A stretch of 64,000 nt of DNA from Candidatus Eremiobacterota bacterium (GCA_031082125.1 JAVHLM010000027.1:1-64000), one strand, 5' to 3'; numbered from the stretch's first letter, positions 50,833 through 59,695 are shown. Notes: a model not told the origin generated them from the sequence alone. Translations and numbers: made by a program.

Positions 50833-50943
50833 ATTATCTCTATGACGACGGCTCTGATCATAACTGTGGCCGTATCGCGCGGCTGAACGCCGACGGCACC
50901 TTCGACACTGACTTCAATCCCGGGAGGAGCGCGTATTCTGAAG
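50833..50943 (+). pseudogene. Fragment with one delta-60 repeat
   Basis: Reads GRIARLNADGTFDTDFNPG, the core of the delta-60 (PF17164-type) beta-propeller repeat. It is flanked by unrelated frame, with no further blades. Confidence 0.65.
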
Positions 50944-50969
50944 ATGAGCATACCCAGGGGGCCTGTCCT

Positions 50970-51008
50970 CCCCTTGAAGGATCGGGGACAGGCCGATCCT
51001 TCAAGGGG
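50970..51008. repeat. 16-bp perfect hairpin with competing fold
   Basis: CCCCTTGAAGGATCGG (50970-50985), loop GGACAGG, CCGATCCTTCAAGGGG (50993-51008). The loop is complementary to CCTGTCC at 50962-50968, so an alternative stem is possible. No T-run follows. Confidence 0.85.
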
Positions 51009-51205
51009 AGCATCATTATACCTGCGCACCAAAGACCCCTGGCCGATTACTATTTCCTCGATGTTGTTCTCGGCGCAACTGGAGATATAAGGATCGGGGC
51101 TGATGGGCTCTGGTTCTGCGCATACAGCATCAGGGCTTTCAGCCTGATATCCCGCCCTTTTCTTCGCACTGACACACCGCTTCCCGGAGTTTTTCTTTGC
51201 CCCCC

Positions 51206-51271
51206 ATTCACCTCGATAGTTACAATGGATAGGCACTGACCTGCCCATCCATTGTAACTATCATTCACCTC
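51206..51271. mobile_element. 48-bp inverted-repeat element with 9-bp target duplication
   Basis: ATTCACCTC (51206-51214) directly abuts GATAGTTACAATGGAT (51215-51230). Its perfect reverse complement ATCCATTGTAACTATC (51247-51262) directly abuts a second ATTCACCTC (51263-51271). The inner 16 bp contain a 4-bp extension of the stem after one mismatch. It is a minimal transposon footprint with no coding content. Confidence 0.8.
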
Positions 51272-51289
51272 TTTCGTGGGGAAATTTTC

Positions 51290-51338
51290 TAGACTTTTCC
51301 GGAAATTTCTTGTATACTATCTTCGGAGGCCGGCGCAC
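51290..51338 (+). repeat. R1 dispersed repeat, copy A, with promoter
   Basis: TAGACT (51290-51295), 17-bp spacer, TATACT (51313-51318), then ATCTTCGGAGGCCGGCGC. It lies directly upstream of the membrane-protein gene, whose GGGAGGT and GTG follow at 51345-51356. Confidence 0.85.
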
Positions 51339-51355
51339 CGTAACGGGAGGTCAGC

Positions 51356-52492
51356 GTGAGTGACCACAGGAAGCATCTCTGGGTCAGGGGGGGTACCGCC
51401 CTGGCGACTCTCGGCATGTTTTATTTCGCAATGTTTTACCTGCTTATATTTATCTCGGCATCTCTGATGAACTCGCTCCCTTCAGATTCGCATTTTCCGG
51501 CGGTGGTGGCGGTGGCATTTCCTGCAACGGCCATACTTGCCTTCCTCTTCATCTTCGTCAACGATTACTGGAAGATCGAGCCGGCAAGAGCAAGGCGGTT
51601 TTTCGCCTCGCTTTTTCCGGCAAGGACAATTCCCTCCGCGGACATTGCCTCAGTGCTCGTCGACAAGGCTGGCGGGAATGTGTTTGCCCTTGCGCTGAAG
51701 CTGAAAGACGATACCACCGCGGTCATATTGAATACCAATGACCTGCTCTGGGTCGAATCGACAGCCCGGCAGATAGCCTCGATCCTTGAGGTTCCCGTAG
51801 AGAACAGGGCGGAGGAAGCCTCCGTAAGGGCCTCAGAGCAAGGGATATGGGACAGAAGCCTCGCTGAAGGCACAAAAGAAGTCCCCTTCTACCTGCAGAA
51901 TATCGTGGAGGACAGCGAGTACGGCATGGCGGAAGCGGAAAAGGCCATCACCGAGGAGCGGTCCCCCGATAGTATCACCTTCCGCTTCGAGGCGGGCAGT
52001 TTTTACCACAGTCCCCGCCACTGCACCCACAACATTCTTGTGATTGCCTCATTTCTGGCATTCCTTACGGCACTTTTCACGCTTATCTACTACCAGGGGC
52101 CATGGTGGCGACATATCATCAACTACACCTTCATCATCTCCTCTCTGGTCTCGGGATTTCTTTTCTATCTTTCCATGCGCATCATTGAAAAAAAAGCCGC
52201 CAGCGTCAGGGTGACCCGCGATGACCTTACCCTGGCGATGGAAGGCTCATCTCCCTTTTCCCTCCCCCTTGCCTCAATTATGAGGATGGAAGCAATCATA
52301 TCGGTGACGGGCCATAACCGCTACACCAGAGAAACGAGGCCCGAATCGGGATATCTGGGCATCCTGACAGGGGAGAGGCTCTACTCGCTTGAAGACGTGG
52401 ACTTCCCGGTCCTTCAGCTCCTCGAGCGCAGGATAAAGAGCGCCGCCCGGGAGTTCCTTGAGACCCCTGCCTCTCCCGGCGCCACCGGGTGA
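51356..52492 (+). CDS. Four-helix integral membrane protein of unknown function
   Basis: 378 residues, GTG start after GGGAGGT. Two N-terminal membrane helices (about residues 18-45 and 52-75), a ~110-residue cytoplasmic domain, two more helices (~222-245 and ~252-278), and a C-terminal ~100-residue domain. The two cytoplasmic domains look alike (strand-rich, AVILNTNDLLWVESTARQIA; GILTGERLYSLEDVDFPVLQ), with a PH-like arrangement. No family is assigned. Its promoter is the R1 repeat, only 38 bp from the start. Confidence 0.7.
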   Translation: MSDHRKHLWVRGGTALATLGMFYFAMFYLLIFISASLMNSLPSDSHFPAVVAVAFPATAILAFLFIFVNDYWKIEPARARRFFASLFPARTIPSADIASVLVDKAGGNVFALALKLKDDTTAVILNTNDLLWVESTARQIASILEVPVENRAEEASVRASEQGIWDRSLAEGTKEVPFYLQNIVEDSEYGMAEAEKAITEERSPDSITFRFEAGSFYHSPRHCTHNILVIASFLAFLTALFTLIYYQGPWWRHIINYTFIISSLVSGFLFYLSMRIIEKKAASVRVTRDDLTLAMEGSSPFSLPLASIMRMEAIISVTGHNRYTRETRPESGYLGILTGERLYSLEDVDFPVLQLLERRIKSAAREFLETPASPGATG

Positions 52493-52530
52493 CCTCTGCC
52501 CCCTCCCGCTGAATCTTCCGGCAACAAAGG

Positions 52531-52740
52531 AGAGCCCGCCATCCTCAATTTCTGGCCACTTGACGGTAATAATATCCTGGCCTGTACCTCGAGCGGCGCT
52601 TTCAGGTACTCAGCACCCCAGGATAAGTGGGAGCAAATCAATGAATTTCCGCTCCTGGGAAAAGGCCGGTATGAGATCAACAGCGTAATTTCAAGCTCAC
52701 TCCGCACCTGCATCTTTATGGGAGAGCGCCCCCCCTTTTG
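52531..52740 (+). pseudogene. Beta-propeller scrap
   Basis: The plus strand reads NFWPLDGNNILACTSSGAFR, then YSAPQDKWEQINEFPLLGKG and a few more codons before a stop at about 52749. It looks like one blade of a propeller (GNNILACTSSGAFRY). The remainder is missing on both sides. Confidence 0.5.
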
Positions 52741-53373
52741 CTATTGTTGAATCTTATGTCTTTTCCTTATTACATTATCAATGAGAAACTGTAATCTCTC
52801 TAATTCTTTAGGCAAGCCTTTCCCGATATATTGTTTCAAGTATTCAGACGAACTTAAGAATCGTATATCTTCTTTAGAATGAGTCTTCTCCAGAAAAGTC
52901 TTCTCCACTGATTTCCCGTTTATAGATAACCTGAAGCTTCTGAAGGCACAATCATTGGGCACATTATTGATTTCTTCTTCGAAAGTCCTGGTGATGAATT
53001 CATTTTTCGCAAGCTCCCGCAATATTTCTAAAATCTCTTCTCTTGTTATGAGATATTTGTATCGGGGATGATCCCAATACCCATTTTTTTCGCAGAATGA
53101 AGTGGTATTATACCACACAATCCCATTCCCATTAATATTTAGTCCATCTTCGATCACAGCTTCACCAGGCGGGCCGCCCCCGTTATATTTATAAGATATT
53201 TTCAGATCTTCCGGAAGTTTTTCAGAGAATATTATTCTGTGAAGTTCTTTATTCAGCAGCAATTTTTCAGTCGATGCGTCGGGCGGTAATTCATTTGGAA
53301 CTGCCGGTGGAAATGCAAGGAAAGAAAAAAGGAGAAGAAAGATACTGAGTCTTGAGAAATATACCTGTTTCAT
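52741..53373 (-). CDS. AT-rich secreted protein of unknown function
   Basis: 210 residues, signal peptide MKQVYFSRLSIFLLLFSFLA. No family is recognised. The mature part holds EILEILRELAKNEFITRTFE and SFRLSINGKSVEKTFLEKTH, with a helical C-terminus. Base composition is clearly lower in GC than all neighbours and the codon use differs (many AAT/ATA/AGA), so it was probably acquired recently. The promoter is consensus-like (53433-53461). The SD is weak. Confidence 0.75.
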   Translation of the reverse strand: MKQVYFSRLSIFLLLFSFLAFPPAVPNELPPDASTEKLLLNKELHRIIFSEKLPEDLKISYKYNGGGPPGEAVIEDGLNINGNGIVWYNTTSFCEKNGYWDHPRYKYLITREEILEILRELAKNEFITRTFEEEINNVPNDCAFRSFRLSINGKSVEKTFLEKTHSKEDIRFLSSSEYLKQYIGKGLPKELERLQFLIDNVIRKRHKIQQ

Positions 53374-53432
53374 GTTCATAAGGATTCGAATAATACTCCC
53401 CGCATTGGAACTTTTGTGACATCCCAGATATC

Positions 53433-53461
53433 ACTATATATAATGCGGTATCCTATGTCAA
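53433..53461 (-). promoter_or_regulatory. Promoter of the AT-rich secreted gene
   Basis: Minus strand: perfect TTGACA (53456-53461), 17-bp spacer, TATAGT (53433-53438). Confidence 0.8.
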
Positions 53462-53636
53462 CTGCAGGCAGACTTTCATGCTCTTCTTTGAGAATCTGCG
53501 ATGCTGCAATTACCTCTCCTCTTAAGCATAAGTTAACACTCTGTCAATACCGCACACTTTTCTTTTCAGGTATACTACATGGAGCCGGGCAGAATGGCGT
53601 TGGTACCGTCTGTGCGGCAGATCATGGAAGGGATTG

Positions 53637-55061
53637 ATGACCATGGATATTCAGCCAATGCGGATGAGCGGGGACCTGGGACAGGTCACCCGGGCGAAGC
53701 CGGTCGATGCTCCCGGGACCGTGACGGACAGTGTTTCGATAGGAGGGGGCGGCTCCGGCGGGAGAAAGATTGATCCCGCCCTTATCAGGGAGGTTTTTCA
53801 CCGGCCTGAGCTCAAGACCATCTGGAAGATGATGATTCCCTTTTCGTACGGCCATGACAGGGCAGTGCTGCCGATGGAAGACGGGAGCGTGTGCGTGGGA
53901 ACCTACCACCAGATGACCTGTCTCGATGCCGGGACCGGCAAGGTCAGGTGGACCAGGGAGGGCATTGATGATTATTTCGGCGGCGTGGACGATTCAGATT
54001 ATCACGGCGGCAGGCTCTATATCAGGCTTCACGATGTAGACCACAGCAATAATAATCACGTGCAGGTGCTCGACGCGCTCGATGGAAATGAGAAATGGAA
54101 GCACCCGCTTGCAGATTACGAGTGTCTCCGGGTCAGTGACGACGGGGATGTCAGGATGAGGGAAAAGAATGGCTTCGTGGTGCTTGACGGCAACGACGGA
54201 ACTGAAAAGAAAAAGGTGATCCTCAAAGAGGTGGGCGATGATACCTACGTGGAGCTCAAGGCGCTGAAGAAGGACTATGCCTCGGTGGTCTGCACTCCCG
54301 CTGATATGTACGCGCTTTCGCCCGACGGCGAGGTGCTCTGGAAAGGCGGGAAGACCTTCGGGGCGGCGGCTTTTGTGGATCGCGGGGTGGTGTGCGAAGA
54401 TAAGGGGGAGTTCCCCGTTCTGAGAGACTCACAGAGCGGGGAGATTCTCTGGAAGAGCCCGAAGGGAAAGCTGAGAATAGATCGCCTCTCGGACAGGGAG
54501 CTCTATGGATGTGACATCTATGATCTCTATTGCCTTGATCTCTCCGACGGGCATGTGAAATGGTCACTCAAGGGTGAGCAGGACCATTACTCCGTCATCA
54601 AGGCCATCGATCCCGACGGCACCCCGTACGTAGCAAGGGGAAACCGCATGGAGGCCCTCGACCCCGAGACAGGAAAGCCCCGGTGGTCGGTCCCGCTCCC
54701 GGTGGAGCAGACGGAAAGGCGGCTTTCCGCGAAGCAGCAGGGCGACATGCTGTATCTCAGCGACAGCAGGAGACTGTATATTGTGGACGTGAAACAGGGG
54801 CTCATGGTAAACCAGTATGTCCCTGAAGAGGGCTCCGAGATAACCAGCTATACTCTTTCGCCCGATGAAAAGCTCTATGTGCAGCTGAGCCAGCAGAAAC
54901 ATAAGCATGACGGCTCATCGGTCCTTCACTGTATCGATTTGAAGCCACCCTCGGCGAAGGCGGGGAAGGATCAGGCACAGGATCCGCCGGGGGAATCGAT
55001 TGTGGAGATGGACGACTGGGTGGTCATAGGGGGAATCAGGATAGAGCGGGAGCAGCGGTAA
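53637..55061 (+). CDS. PQQ-like beta-propeller protein with C-terminal IGGI motif
   Basis: 474 residues without signal peptide. A short Gly-rich N-terminus (SIGGGGSGGRKID) is followed by PQQ blades with the D-x-G-x-x-x-W signature: MTCLDAGTGKVRWTREGIDD, VQVLDALDGNEKWKHPLADY, MEALDPETGKPRWSVPLPVE and YCLDLSDGHVKWSLKGE. The tail reads VEMDDWVVIGGIRIEREQR, related to the ends of 33621 and 40577. Starts at 53637 or 53643 (GGAAGGG upstream). It precedes the membrane protein at 55083 by 21 bases, so the two form an operon. Confidence 0.78.
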   Translation: MTMDIQPMRMSGDLGQVTRAKPVDAPGTVTDSVSIGGGGSGGRKIDPALIREVFHRPELKTIWKMMIPFSYGHDRAVLPMEDGSVCVGTYHQMTCLDAGTGKVRWTREGIDDYFGGVDDSDYHGGRLYIRLHDVDHSNNNHVQVLDALDGNEKWKHPLADYECLRVSDDGDVRMREKNGFVVLDGNDGTEKKKVILKEVGDDTYVELKALKKDYASVVCTPADMYALSPDGEVLWKGGKTFGAAAFVDRGVVCEDKGEFPVLRDSQSGEILWKSPKGKLRIDRLSDRELYGCDIYDLYCLDLSDGHVKWSLKGEQDHYSVIKAIDPDGTPYVARGNRMEALDPETGKPRWSVPLPVEQTERRLSAKQQGDMLYLSDSRRLYIVDVKQGLMVNQYVPEEGSEITSYTLSPDEKLYVQLSQQKHKHDGSSVLHCIDLKPPSAKAGKDQAQDPPGESIVEMDDWVVIGGIRIEREQR

Positions 55062-55082
55062 GGCACGAGAGGAGGCTTTTCA

Positions 55083-56483
55083 ATGAGCTCACAGGAGAAG
55101 AGGAGCAGGCCCGTGCTCTTATGGATTCTCATTGCGGCAGTTCTTCTTGCCGCTTTCTGGCTCTATTTCGGAGAGACTCTCTTCACAAGGGAGAGCTCCC
55201 TTCTGGGTGCCACCTGCCAGCCTGCGGAGAAAATCCCGCCTGAAGAGAACGCCTGGCCTGAGTATGAGAAGGCTCTGCTGGCCATGCAGAAGGATGAGTG
55301 GGAAAAAGGCCCTTTCCGGGAATGGTGGGTGCCGCCCGGGAAGGAGAAGTCGCGCTTCACCGCTGAAGAAAAGACGTTCCTGGACAGGTTCCGGGGTGCC
55401 TTCAGCGCGCTTGAGGCGGGAGCTTCAAAGCCCGGGTGCCAGTATCTGGAAGAGGAGCGCTCATCGGCGGTGGCCCCCGTTCCTGCACAGCTTCGCATGC
55501 TTGACAGGCTCATATCCCTCCAGTGCCGCAGGCTCTTCCTGGAAGGGCGGTTCAGGGAGTGCGCCGAGCTCAGCGTGGCGATGTACCGGTTCGGCGCAGA
55601 CCTCTTTGACCCCCGCTCAGGTGACGTCCATGCAATAGCTTCCATCTGCTGCCTCGAGACTGCCTGGTGCTCCCTCCAGGACCTGCTCAACAATGAGGCC
55701 TCCGGGACCTCCTGCGCAAAAATGATTTTCAGGGGAGTCCATGACGCGAACCTCAGGATGCCGACAGCCTTCCAGTTCGTAGAGGCGAGGTACAGATGGC
55801 ATGACTGCACCATTGAGGATATTGTCCTCCATGGAAGGGGCGACAGGTGGGGGATTTATTTCCCCGATACCATCAGTCAGGCCCGAAGGCTGTCTCCCCG
55901 TGCCAGGAAGATCGTAGTCGATGCCGTGGTCCGTGCCCACCGGGATGCCCTTGCGGCTCAGGAGAAGAACCTGAAGAGCTGGGACTTTGAAGCCTACAAT
56001 GCCCTGTCAGTGACCCATACGGGGCGCGTTCCTCACAGTAAGCTCATCCTGATGTCACCCTTTCTGCCAAGCGCGAAAACGAGGGCATGTTCCTTCCTGT
56101 TCACCGCGAATCCCGACAGCCTCGAGCTTCACCATCATTTTTTTTCACAGAATACTCCTGTTATGGAGCTTTACCTGATCAAGGCCGACGGGGTGGCGCT
56201 GGAGGCCATGGCCGCAGTCGTGGCATATAAGGCCGCCCATGGAGAGTACCCGGGAAGCCTGGAGGACGCTTTCAGGCAGTTCACCTTGCCTGTGCCCGGC
56301 GATCCTGCAACTGGCACGGCGGTGAAATACCGTCTTGAAGGAGGCAGGCCTGTCATATGGCTCCCGGGACTTGACCGGAAGGATGACGGTGGCAAAGAGC
56401 CATACCGGCACAATGCTACAATAATTCTCGAGGGCACCGACCTGATATACCGTCATGGAGAGACGCCGCCCTACCGGAAATAG
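55083..56483 (+). CDS. Type-II membrane protein of unknown function
   Basis: 466 residues with one N-terminal membrane anchor (RPVLLWILIAAVLLAAFWLY) and a long soluble part. About residues 60-350 are helical (W-rich: EKGPFREWWVPPGKEKSRFT). The final ~90 residues (MAAVVAYKAAHGEYPGSLED, then PGDPATGTAVKYRLEGGRP) match the pseudopilin-like C-terminal end seen in many planctomycete-type surface proteins. GAGGAGG precedes the ATG. It is operonic with the propeller gene. Function is unknown. Confidence 0.7.
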   Translation: MSSQEKRSRPVLLWILIAAVLLAAFWLYFGETLFTRESSLLGATCQPAEKIPPEENAWPEYEKALLAMQKDEWEKGPFREWWVPPGKEKSRFTAEEKTFLDRFRGAFSALEAGASKPGCQYLEEERSSAVAPVPAQLRMLDRLISLQCRRLFLEGRFRECAELSVAMYRFGADLFDPRSGDVHAIASICCLETAWCSLQDLLNNEASGTSCAKMIFRGVHDANLRMPTAFQFVEARYRWHDCTIEDIVLHGRGDRWGIYFPDTISQARRLSPRARKIVVDAVVRAHRDALAAQEKNLKSWDFEAYNALSVTHTGRVPHSKLILMSPFLPSAKTRACSFLFTANPDSLELHHHFFSQNTPVMELYLIKADGVALEAMAAVVAYKAAHGEYPGSLEDAFRQFTLPVPGDPATGTAVKYRLEGGRPVIWLPGLDRKDDGGKEPYRHNATIILEGTDLIYRHGETPPYRK

Positions 56484-56685
56484 AAACTGCCTCTCCGGTG
56501 TCCACCCGTTGACAATCGATTGCCGCCACGTCAGGCCGGACCGCATTACTCATTTAGTTTTCTCTCATCCTCTATCTGTCTGGTATATCTCTGTAAGATG
56601 TCACCTTCACTCTTCAGCTTTTCCTGAATTATTCTCTACACATCCTCTTTTTTTCGGGAGGCTCCCCGCCAGGCACCTTTCCTCC
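56484..56685. other. Spacer between convergent genes
   Basis: No gene and no clear terminator hairpin. Confidence 0.4.
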
Positions 56686-58113
56686 TCACCGCGGCTTTGT
56701 CGCCTTTTTCACAAAGGGGAGGAGGACCTGGCGGGCAAACCCGGCAAACTGCTCAACATGCTGCGGGGGAACCCTGGTTTCGAGGCAGTAGAAGATAAGG
56801 TAAGAACCCTCTCCCTCAACTATCCACCCTGAGGGCCACAGGCTGAAAGTGAACCTGACGATGTCCTTCATCGGGTTCTCGGTAAAGGCATCAACTATCT
56901 CGGGGCGGAAGAATTTCTCAACAGCCTTTCTGTCGGGGCCTGTGACAAAAAAAATCTTTGAGAAGGAAGGGCTCTCACTGAAATCGATATCGGGATCCTG
57001 GCCGAATACAGTGAAATCCAGGATCGATTCTCCCCGCATGAAGAATCTCGGGACGCGGCCTCTCACCAGGGTTATGAGCGCGACGGTGTGGCGTACCGGG
57101 CTGTTCCGGCCCTCACTATGGCAGTAAACGACTCTGACAGAAAAGTCCGCCGCCGGAAAAGTGCCGAGATCATCCAGCTTGTCGAGAAGGGGCAACAGTG
57201 CCTTACCGGTATAAGGGTAAGGGGTCAGGGAAAACCTTGACAGAATGGTGAGCACGGCTTTTCTCTCGGCCTCCATCTCTCTTCTGGTCTTTGACGAATC
57301 ATCCTTGAAAGTGATCTGTTTCAGGTCCAGGAGAAGCTCTGTCATCGACTGATAGCGCTCTCCCGGGTTGACGGCAAGGCACTTCATTATGATGCTCTCA
57401 AAACCGGGGGAGACAGAGCTGTTCTGCTCCCTGAGGGGGGGCAGCCTGAAATGATATCCGGCGATATCCCGGTCAGTCAGCAGGTAGTAGAGGGTGGCTC
57501 CGAAGGAATAGATGTCGGACCGCTGATCTGACTGGCCTGAGCCGTATTGCTCCGGAGGGGCGAAGCCCGGCGTGCCGAGTGACTGGGTGTCCCGGAGCTT
57601 CACGGGGCTGAAGTACCTGGCGATTCCAAAATCCACCAGCATTATCCTCTGAGTCACAGAGGAAACCATGATGTTGGAGGGCTTGAGATCTCGGAATATG
57701 ACGGGCTCCGGTCTGAGATTGTGAAGATACTCGAGGATTGACGCGAGCTGGGTCGACCAGGCGTGGACCTCCCCGGCTTTGAGCTTTCGTTTTTTCCCCT
57801 TGTGGAGCTCTTCAAGGTTTTTCCCGGGAATATACTCCATCACCAGATAGTGCCGCCTGCCGGCAGAAAAGAAATCCATGATGGAGGGAAGGCCCGGGTG
57901 CCTGAGGCGCCTGAGAAGCTCCGCCTCCCGCCTGAAGAGCTCCTCGTGCTCGCCATGATCCCCGGAGGTGCCCTCCGGCTCTTCAATCTCCTTCAGAGCG
58001 AGCCGCTTCCCCGGCTCATTGACGGCCTCGGCGAGGTACACCGACCCGTATGAGCCCCTGCCCAGAATCCCGAGTATCCTGTATTTTTCAGCAATGATCC
58101 CGCCAGCTTCCAT
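56686..58113 (-). CDS. Ser/Thr protein kinase, catalytically complete
   Basis: 475 residues. Kinase domain ~1-270: G-loop LGRGSYGSVYLAE, Lys41 in LALKEIEE, catalytic loop FRDLKPSN (Arg141-Asp142, Asn147), DFG at 161-163, GTPGFAPPEQYG (activation-segment end) and SDIYSFGATLYYLLT. The ~200-residue C-terminal domain is unassigned (strand-rich, FRPEIVDAFTENPMKDIVRF) and has no membrane helix. Phe in place of His in the HRD motif is common among bacterial kinases. It lies divergent to pilT and near the pseudokinase-TPR gene, so substrates could be there. Confidence 0.9.
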   Translation of the reverse strand: MEAGGIIAEKYRILGILGRGSYGSVYLAEAVNEPGKRLALKEIEEPEGTSGDHGEHEELFRREAELLRRLRHPGLPSIMDFFSAGRRHYLVMEYIPGKNLEELHKGKKRKLKAGEVHAWSTQLASILEYLHNLRPEPVIFRDLKPSNIMVSSVTQRIMLVDFGIARYFSPVKLRDTQSLGTPGFAPPEQYGSGQSDQRSDIYSFGATLYYLLTDRDIAGYHFRLPPLREQNSSVSPGFESIIMKCLAVNPGERYQSMTELLLDLKQITFKDDSSKTRREMEAERKAVLTILSRFSLTPYPYTGKALLPLLDKLDDLGTFPAADFSVRVVYCHSEGRNSPVRHTVALITLVRGRVPRFFMRGESILDFTVFGQDPDIDFSESPSFSKIFFVTGPDRKAVEKFFRPEIVDAFTENPMKDIVRFTFSLWPSGWIVEGEGSYLIFYCLETRVPPQHVEQFAGFARQVLLPFVKKATKPR

Positions 58114-58587
58114 GTGCTTCCTCTCCCCCCGGCTGCGGGGCGAGCACTACTTTGCCAGAGGCTCTCACAATCCCTCCTGTGCCCTTTGAAAGGGTTCCGG
58201 AACTGACGACTGATTGCCGGCTCTTCACGATACTTTTTTCCCGGGACGTCTTCGTTCATGACAGAACTGATGTGTTTCTTCATATCATCGAAAAGACGGG
58301 AGATATTCTCTGCTACGGCAACCCGCAGCCCGAAGAGATGCTCCGGGAGCAGATAGAGCGGGTAAAAGAGATCGAAGCACTCACCGGGGAGGCACATGCA
58401 GGTGAGCCGTGAGCTGCGGGAAAAGGAAAGTGCTCCTTCTTCTGCGAGCATGCTGTCAGGCGGTACGGGGAGACCCGCAAGGAAATGCTGCAGAACAGGG
58501 AAAATATAATTGAAAAGATTGTAAGCAAAAAGGTTTTCTTCAGTCCTGAAAGAAGTCATGGTAAAACAGAGAAAACGAGGATCCACC
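58114..58587. other. Divergent region between kinase and pilT
   Basis: A plus-strand frame (58152-58412, TTG start) reads DVFLHIIEKTGDILCYGNPQ, then EEMLREQIERVKEIEALTGE with protein-like composition, but no SD or homology is seen. Its reverse frame is equally long. I make no gene call. Confidence 0.3.
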
Positions 58588-59628
58588 ATGGAAATCACCG
58601 AACTCTTCCAGGACACCATCTACGGCGGCGGCACCGATCTTCACCTCAATCCCGGCTATCCCCCGATGATACGAGTCGAGGGAACGATAAAGAAGATGGA
58701 GGGGGCCCTCCTTGACGCGGACATGATTTACGACCTCATTGCCCCCATCCTGTCAGAAGAGCAGAAGGCTCTTCTGGACAAAGGCCATGAAGTGGACTTT
58801 GCCTATGAGCTGCCGAACTTTGCCCGATTCAGGATAAATGTCTTCAAGCTCCTCCGCGGCATCGCCGTGGCGTGCCGTATCATCCCCCTCACGCTCCCGG
58901 ATTTTTCGGAGCTGAACCTTCCTTACCAGTTGAGCGATCTGGCCTCTCTTGACAAGGGGCTTATCCTGGTGACGGGGCCCACAGGCCATGGGAAATCAAC
59001 GACCATTGCCGCAGTTCTCTCCATCATTACCAATTCAAGGGATGATCACATCATTACCATTGAGGACCCCATAGAATTTGTCTTCCCCACCCATAAATGC
59101 CTTGTCTCCCAGAGAGAGCTTGGAACTCACACCCTCTCATTTGCCTCGGCGCTGAAAAGCGCCCTCAGGGAGGACCCAGACATCATCATGGTCGGCGAGA
59201 TGCGTGACGTGGAGACGGCAGCCCTCACCCTGACGGCTGCCGAGACAGGGCACCTGGTCTTCTCGACGCTTCACACCAACTCTGCCATGTCAACGGCACA
59301 GAGGATCGTGGACATGTTCCCCCCCCACCAGCAGCAGCAGATACGGGTACAGCTTGCCGACAACATCAGGGCAGTCATCTGCCAGACCCTCATTCCCAGG
59401 AAGGACAACATGGGAAGGGCACCGGTCTGCGAGATTATGTTTGGAAGCCCTGCCATAAGGAACCTGATCCGCGAAGGCAAGACCCACCAGCTGGAAACGG
59501 CCATCCAGACCGCCATCAAGGAAGGGATGCAGACCTTCGACCAGTCTCTCAAGCAGCTTCTCTCCAGCGGCCTTATCACGAGGGAAGATGCCATGGCGAG
59601 GGCAAGCAACAAGAATATTTTCTCCTGA
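58588..59628 (+). CDS. pilT: PilT/PilU-family type IV pilus retraction ATPase
   Basis: 346 residues, standard length. Asp box region, Walker A GPTGHGKST (130-138; His where Ser is usual), ITIEDPIEFVF, Walker B DPDIIMVGEMRD, His box TAAETGHLVFSTLHTNSA and the AIRNLIREGK retraction-type motif. It powers pilus retraction and twitching as a hexamer at the inner membrane. A GAGG lies six bases before the ATG. No other pilus gene is in the window. The flanking kinase, PilZ protein and pseudokinase may regulate motility. Confidence 0.95.
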   Translation: MEITELFQDTIYGGGTDLHLNPGYPPMIRVEGTIKKMEGALLDADMIYDLIAPILSEEQKALLDKGHEVDFAYELPNFARFRINVFKLLRGIAVACRIIPLTLPDFSELNLPYQLSDLASLDKGLILVTGPTGHGKSTTIAAVLSIITNSRDDHIITIEDPIEFVFPTHKCLVSQRELGTHTLSFASALKSALREDPDIIMVGEMRDVETAALTLTAAETGHLVFSTLHTNSAMSTAQRIVDMFPPHQQQQIRVQLADNIRAVICQTLIPRKDNMGRAPVCEIMFGSPAIRNLIREGKTHQLETAIQTAIKEGMQTFDQSLKQLLSSGLITREDAMARASNKNIFS

Positions 59629-59695
59629 GTGACGGACCTGCGGCAAAGGACCTTACCGGGAATTCATGGGAGCGAAATGGTGACAGCGAGGGACT

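Larger units (their letters stand above)
50640..51289. other. Gene-free debris region with hairpins
   Basis: No intact gene. Contains a delta-60-repeat scrap (50833-50943), a 16-bp-arm hairpin (50970-51008) and the 48-bp inverted-repeat element (51215-51262). Confidence 0.6.

Noticed and set aside
58152-58412. Possible 86-codon gene between the kinase and pilT
   Set aside because: TTG start without SD, an equally long frame on the other strand, and no homology recognised; left as unassigned spacer.
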